DNA from: Arenicella sp.
Lineage (GTDB): Bacteria > Pseudomonadota > Gammaproteobacteria > Arenicellales > Arenicellaceae
Direction of reading: 5' to 3'
Assembly: GCA_023299895.1 (NCBI GenBank)
Contig: JALZWI010000059.1
Location: 1-10,299 of the forward strand
DNA: 10,299 nt
Shown: positions 7,593 through 10,299 of the stretch, piece by piece
Layout: every line of letters begins with the position of its first letter
Numbering within the stretch: position 1 is the stretch's first letter
Position numbers and translations under genes: made by a program
The notes under the pieces: model-generated
What the model was told of the DNA's origin: nothing
Databases searched by the model: none
The model's input: only the letters and a program-made list of their open reading frames with translations

Positions 7593-7657
7593 GCATTAGC
7601 CCTGCTCAGTCCACTTCACGTCGTCCCGCCGTTGCGCTTGACTGATCTGTGCAATGC
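7593..7657. repeat. Imperfect inverted repeat just downstream of the variable region
   Basis: Arms at 7593-7611 (GCATTAGCCCTGCTCAGTC) and 7640-7657 (GACTGATCTGTGCAATGC) pair over about 15 of 19 positions, with perfect ends GCATT/AATGC and CAGTC/GACTG, around a 28-nt loop. It starts 4 nt after the stop codon of the variable protein fragment. DGR target genes commonly have a hairpin or cruciform just after the variable region that promotes homing; the canonical one has a shorter stem and a tetraloop, so equivalence is inferred. There is no T-run to suggest a terminator. Confidence 0.45.
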
Positions 7658-7682
7658 TACGCTACTGGCCTTGGGACAAAAC

Positions 7683-7775
7683 AAGCCGGAAGCCAACGTT
7701 GCTGTCACGACCATCTGGCAAAGAGCTAGTGCGAAGCGCCGAACGCGTAGCACTAGCTTCGTTGTTCCAGCCGCC
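7683..7775 (-). other. Candidate DGR variable region (VR)
   Basis: The segment codes for GGWNN through GFRL, the standard position of a variable region in FGE/CLec-type DGR targets. At the positions where template-encoded proteins carry Asn, the codons here are GCT, AGT, GCT, CTT, ACT, AGC, TCT, GGT, GAC and AGC. All ten end in T or C and differ from AAT/AAC only at the two adenine positions, as adenine-specific mutagenic retrohoming would leave them. The framework codons (TGG, CGT, TCG GCG, CCA GAT, GTT GGC TTC CGG) match the usual scaffold. No second copy (template repeat) is visible in this window. Confidence 0.6.
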
Positions 7776-7975
7776 GCCGCGTCTCAAGCGGGTACCGCCA
7801 CTGGCAGGGCCACTAGGGTCGGTGGCGTTGCCTAAATAAGCCGCGTACCAATCCCAATTCCATTCATACACATTGCCGTGCATATCGTACAAACCCCATA
7901 CGTTCGGCTGTTTTTTTTCGACTGGCTTGGTGCCTGTGGTATAACCCATACCGGTAATGTTATGAGCATATTATT

Positions 7976-8018
7976 AGTTGCTGGTGATAAAAAATTCAAA
8001 TCACTATCATCAGCAACT
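7976..8018. repeat. Interrupted hairpin between the protease gene and the VR gene fragment
   Basis: Read on the minus strand, the arms pair as AGTTGCTG with CAGCAACT, then after a 6-nt bulge as GTGAT with ATCAC, around an 11-nt loop. The T-run is inside the loop and not after the stem, so it is a poor intrinsic terminator. It lies inside the frameshifted remnant and may be accidental. Confidence 0.3.
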
Positions 8019-8124
8019 TTATGACCGAAAATGTACCGACAGAATCATAGTAACAAATGGTCTAAATTAACTTTAAAGTGTTTTTTCTACTGGTTTTCTG
8101 CAATCTTTGGTTCTGGGTTAGCAT

Positions 8125-8160
8125 CAATTTTGACTAATTTTGACTAATTTTGACCAATTT
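8125..8160. repeat. 10-bp tandem repeat across the protease gene stop codon
   Basis: The unit TGACTAATTT (plus strand) occurs exactly at 8131-8140 and 8141-8150, with one mismatch at 8151-8160 (TGACCAATTT) and a partial copy at 8125-8130 (CAATTT). On the minus strand the repeat encodes the final residues of the M48 protease and its TAG stop. Confidence 0.85.
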
Positions 8161-9552
8161 CATCCAAGTGCCGGGCTCAGGTTCTCCATTTGGAAAATAT
8201 CCATTCATCAAGCGTAACGTCTGCTCAGTTAATGGGCCTAAAGCCTGATCCCTTGACAAACTGGCGAAGGTCTCGCCAGGCTCGAGTCTTTTATAATCAA
8301 TACGAGTCACTTGAGCAGAAGGATAATCACCATTTGAGGCTCGTCGAAAAGTAGCAATAATATCTTGAAAAAGTTGATCCTGCTCTTCCGTCAATTGGTT
8401 GTTTTTAGTTATTCCTTGAAAATAATAAGTATTACGCCCAACTGTGACCGCAGCAACACGTTGCTGTTGATAACGCGCAGTTGTTCCCAAGTCCTTCGCT
8501 GGGTCTTTTTTTATCTGTTGAACCTGCTCAAGGTCTTGCGGATATTTTTCATTGAGAACCAGTTCACTGCCTTTCGCTTTATCGACCGTTTTTTCAACGG
8601 TAACTTTAAGCTGAACTGTTTCAGCGGAATCTTTCAGAAGAATTTTCGCGCCAGCAGTTGATTTACTCCAACCCTCTGGATAGAGCATTGTGACGCCGAG
8701 TGTCTTATTAGCAAAGCGTTCATAACCATTGACTTTATTACCAGTGGAGTTTTGCCCAACCACCATAGAGTCTAAGGCATTACGAATTTCCTCACGGCCG
8801 CGATAAGATTCGCCAGGCGGTAAGCTACCGGCTTTACTTACGACTTCTTGCAAACGTTTATCACTTCTTGGGTGCGATGCAAATACACCATGATAAGTAG
8901 CATCGCCGCCGCCTTGAATACTTTGCAGGTCTCTATAACGTTCATGATCCTTCAACGTCCCTAGCACTCCTAGCATAGCCTCAGGGTCATAGTTGGCACT
9001 GTACATAAACTCGGCACCACGCTCATCAGCCTCAAGCTCCATTTCTCGACCAAATCCTGACAACCTAACTGATGCAGTCGTTTGAATAACATCGGCTATG
9101 CGGCTATTACCGACCACAAATGCTCCCGTATACGCAGCAATATTGCTCCAAATTTGGCCCGACTTTCTACGAGCCAAATGTCGCTCAGTATTATGCGCTA
9201 TCTCATGCGCTAAAACCCCAGCGAGTTCTGCTTCAGAGTTTAAAAAACCCAACAAGCCTCGATTGAGATAAATATAACCATAGCCTGGCGTAAATGCGTT
9301 AATGCCTGGATCGTCGAGCACAAAAAACTGGTATTCGTGATCAGTAATATTACTGTCTTTGACTATTTTTTCACCAACTTGATTAACAAAATCAACAACC
9401 TTAGGATCTGTATATAAAGGCGTCTCAGAAATGATCTGCTGGTGGATTGTTTCGCCTTTACTCTGGGCAAAGACTAATTGTGCCGGTATTACTAGAATAA
9501 GTAAGCTAGTAAATAATATCAGGCTATTTTTTTTGTGTAGCTCAGTCATCAT
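8134..9552 (-). CDS. Periplasmic M48-family zinc metalloprotease
   Basis: The 472-residue product has a Sec signal peptide (basic start, hydrophobic core at about 10-28, likely cleavage after VFA at 29). An M48 peptidase domain follows, with the gluzincin motif HEIAH at 116-120 and the downstream ELEADERGAEFM (about 172-183) supplying the third zinc ligand. FTPGYGYIYLNRGLL is the usual pre-motif strand and HPRSDKR closes the domain. Residues ~265-405 form a second domain of unknown role. The C-terminus (about 415-466, LEPGETFASLS ... LRLMNGYFPNGEPEPG) resembles a LysM-like tail. Relatives include YggG/LoiP and BepA, which act in envelope protein quality control; BepA's TPR domain is not apparent, so I give no symbol. 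The first ATG has GGAGG 11 nt upstream, inside the preceding lipoprotein gene. The last residues come from a tandem repeat. Confidence 0.93.
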   Translation of the reverse strand: MMTELHKKNSLILFTSLLILVIPAQLVFAQSKGETIHQQIISETPLYTDPKVVDFVNQVGEKIVKDSNITDHEYQFFVLDDPGINAFTPGYGYIYLNRGLLGFLNSEAELAGVLAHEIAHNTERHLARRKSGQIWSNIAAYTGAFVVGNSRIADVIQTTASVRLSGFGREMELEADERGAEFMYSANYDPEAMLGVLGTLKDHERYRDLQSIQGGGDATYHGVFASHPRSDKRLQEVVSKAGSLPPGESYRGREEIRNALDSMVVGQNSTGNKVNGYERFANKTLGVTMLYPEGWSKSTAGAKILLKDSAETVQLKVTVEKTVDKAKGSELVLNEKYPQDLEQVQQIKKDPAKDLGTTARYQQQRVAAVTVGRNTYYFQGITKNNQLTEEQDQLFQDIIATFRRASNGDYPSAQVTRIDYKRLEPGETFASLSRDQALGPLTEQTLRLMNGYFPNGEPEPGTWMKLVKISQN

Positions 9553-9555
9553 AAA

Positions 9556-10233
9556 TTATTTTTCCTCCACCTGATCGCTTTCAAAAAATTTAACTAATTG
9601 ATTGCCCATACCCTGGCATGCATCACTTTCAACTCTCGCAAGCAGTGGAACTGGTATGACAAAGGCCGGCATATATGAGGTGCCTACTGCATCAGTACTA
9701 ACACGTGCAATTTCTTTAAGTGTGTCAATGTCCCACACTTCTGTTTCATATTCACTGGTATCTTCCCAAGTACCAAAGCCGAAGCAGCCTCCACCACCCG
9801 GTGAAATTGAACACGCCATGCTACCCGCTGAGTTAGTGCGCTCAGTAGAGCCTTCTACCCAAACAAAAAAACGAATATTTAACTCATCAATACGTTCTGC
9901 GACCAGCGGCTGGTCCAATGTTTGTTTGAGCTTGTTTGGGTGCAATGGCGCAGTTCGAGATTCGAACCAAGGATAGAATTGATCTACAAATTCGTCTTCC
10001 GAATATACGATTAAATTATTGGTACCATTACGCAGGCGTCTGCTTAAACAACGTATCACACTCGGTTCAGTCTCAAATTCGGCCGAGTGATGTCGCCCAA
10101 GCACCACGATTGCATCGCCAGACACCAAGCCAATATTATCTTCAAGCTGAATATGATCGACATTAATTGTCGTGCACGCATTCAGCACTAATAACAAAGT
10201 AATACCAACAATTTTCTTAATCGAATTATTCAT
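9556..10233 (-). CDS. Putative outer-membrane lipoprotein of unknown function
   Basis: I do not recognise a family. The 225-residue product starts MNNSIKK, has a hydrophobic core and the lipobox LNAC, with the lipidated cysteine at residue 20. Thr follows, so outer-membrane sorting is expected. The mature part contains DAIVVLGRHH (about 40-49), a CLSRRLRNG segment and a VYSEDEFVDQFYPWFESR segment. Then come RFFVWVEGSTER, a Ser/Gly stretch with two Cys (SISPGGGGCFGFGTWED), VWDIDTLKEIARVS and a final hydrophobic IPVPLLARVESDACQGMG. The alternation looks like a beta-rich fold. It ends 3 nt before the M48 protease, whose Shine-Dalgarno lies in its last codons. The two are therefore probably co-translated and may work together in the envelope; this is inferred from arrangement only. 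The Shine-Dalgarno for its own ATG is unclear. Confidence 0.88.
   Translation of the reverse strand: MNNSIKKIVGITLLLVLNACTTINVDHIQLEDNIGLVSGDAIVVLGRHHSAEFETEPSVIRCLSRRLRNGTNNLIVYSEDEFVDQFYPWFESRTAPLHPNKLKQTLDQPLVAERIDELNIRFFVWVEGSTERTNSAGSMACSISPGGGGCFGFGTWEDTSEYETEVWDIDTLKEIARVSTDAVGTSYMPAFVIPVPLLARVESDACQGMGNQLVKFFESDQVEEK
9564..9568 (-). promoter_or_regulatory. Ribosome binding site of the M48 protease inside the lipoprotein gene
   Basis: GGAGG on the minus strand, in the codons for the last residues of the lipoprotein, lies 11 nt before the first protease ATG (9552) and 14 nt before the second (9549). It favours the first ATG. Confidence 0.55.
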
Positions 10234-10238
10234 ATTAT

Positions 10239-10299
10239 TTATTCTACTAAATCTTCCTCTATTATTTGTGAGTCTGTTTGCATGACGAAATCCTCGACT
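10239..10299 (-). CDS. Possible C-terminal end of an unidentified upstream gene
   Basis: One minus-strand frame is open from the right edge to a TAA at 10239-10241, ending in an acidic tail (QIIEEDLVE) 5 nt before the lipoprotein ATG. The tight spacing and acidic ending fit the 3' end of a gene in the same operon. A second frame is also open here, and only about 19 codons are visible, so this is tentative and no function can be given. Confidence 0.3.
   Translation of the reverse strand, partial: VEDFVMQTDSQIIEEDLVE

Larger units (their letters stand above)
7662..8038 (-). pseudogene. 5'-truncated DGR variable protein, FGE-sulfatase/C-type lectin fold
   Basis: The open part (ATG at 7949, stop at 7662, 95 residues; open without a start to 7970) is the C-terminal half of a formylglycine-generating-enzyme-like domain. 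It shows MGYTTGTKPV, the hallmark GLYDMHGNVYEW, WDWYAAYL, TDPSGPASG, RRGGGWNN and the closing NVGFRLVLS. Complete domains are about 200-250 residues, so most of the protein is missing. Two in-frame TAA codons lie just upstream (7971-7976). The adjacent frame at about 7977-8038 reads RYIFG then ADDSDLNF, which fits the preceding part of such domains (typically R-Y-x-F-G ... D-Y-A-W-Y). I therefore infer one frameshift plus loss of the 5' end; nothing FGE-like precedes 8038. The final ~30 residues look like a DGR variable region. An ordinary FGE-family remnant is the alternative. Confidence 0.75.

Noticed and set aside
7632..7839. Two plus-strand open frames of 61-67 codons
   Set aside because: They are antisense shadows of the variable-protein fragment; Ala/Arg/Pro-rich composition reflects the GC-rich VR and no motif is visible.
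7261..8133. DGR template repeat or reverse transcriptase hidden in the region
   Set aside because: By eye on both strands I found no second copy of the VR scaffold and no reverse-transcriptase motif such as YxDD in any frame; the space left is too small for a reverse transcriptase gene.
9602..9976. Plus-strand open frame of 124 codons opposite the lipoprotein gene
   Set aside because: The minus-strand gene has a lipobox and operon spacing; the plus frame has no recognisable domain or good ribosome binding site.
1..10299. tRNA, rRNA, CRISPR array, insertion sequence or prophage genes
   Set aside because: No regularly spaced repeats, no cloverleaf-like segment, and no transposase or phage motif were seen in any frame.

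Overview
The window looks like the chromosome of a gammaproteobacterium of moderate GC (mid-40s percent by eye). All convincing genes are on the minus strand, so they read from the right end of the window to the left. The order yebC-ruvC-ruvA-ruvB-ybgC-tolQ-tolR-tolA-tolB-pal is a conserved gammaproteobacterial arrangement and every member is recognisable. I cannot name the species. A degraded diversity-generating retroelement (DGR) locus would fit a marine or sulfur-oxidising lineage such as Thiotrichales, but that is a guess.

Layout from right to left. At 10239-10299 there may be the last codons of a gene that runs off the window. At 9556-10233 is an outer-membrane lipoprotein of unknown function, followed after 3 nt by a periplasmic M48 zinc metalloprotease (8134-9552) whose Shine-Dalgarno lies inside the lipoprotein gene. 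The protease gene ends in a small 10-bp tandem repeat that supplies its stop codon.

The stretch 7261-8133 (about 870 bases) holds no intact housekeeping gene. It contains the C-terminal part of a formylglycine-generating-enzyme/C-type-lectin-fold protein whose end has the signature of a DGR variable region (7683-7775). Next comes an imperfect inverted repeat just after the stop, and then the first ~43 codons of what looks like a DGR-associated HRDC-family accessory protein, after which homology stops. No reverse transcriptase and no template repeat are visible. The region is best read as a decayed or orphaned DGR target cassette between the protease operon and yebC.

From 7260 down to 1 runs a tight cluster. 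YebC is a ribosome-associated/regulatory protein. RuvC, RuvA and RuvB form the Holliday-junction resolvasome; the junctions ruvC/ruvA (TAATG) and ruvA/ruvB (TGATG) overlap by one base, so translation is probably coupled. YbgC is a thioesterase. TolQRA form the inner-membrane energised complex and TolB and Pal its periplasmic/outer-membrane partners; together they constrict the outer membrane at division and maintain envelope integrity. Pal is cut by the left edge. Gaps of at most 46 nt throughout suggest one or a few transcripts, with a candidate extended -10 promoter just upstream of yebC.
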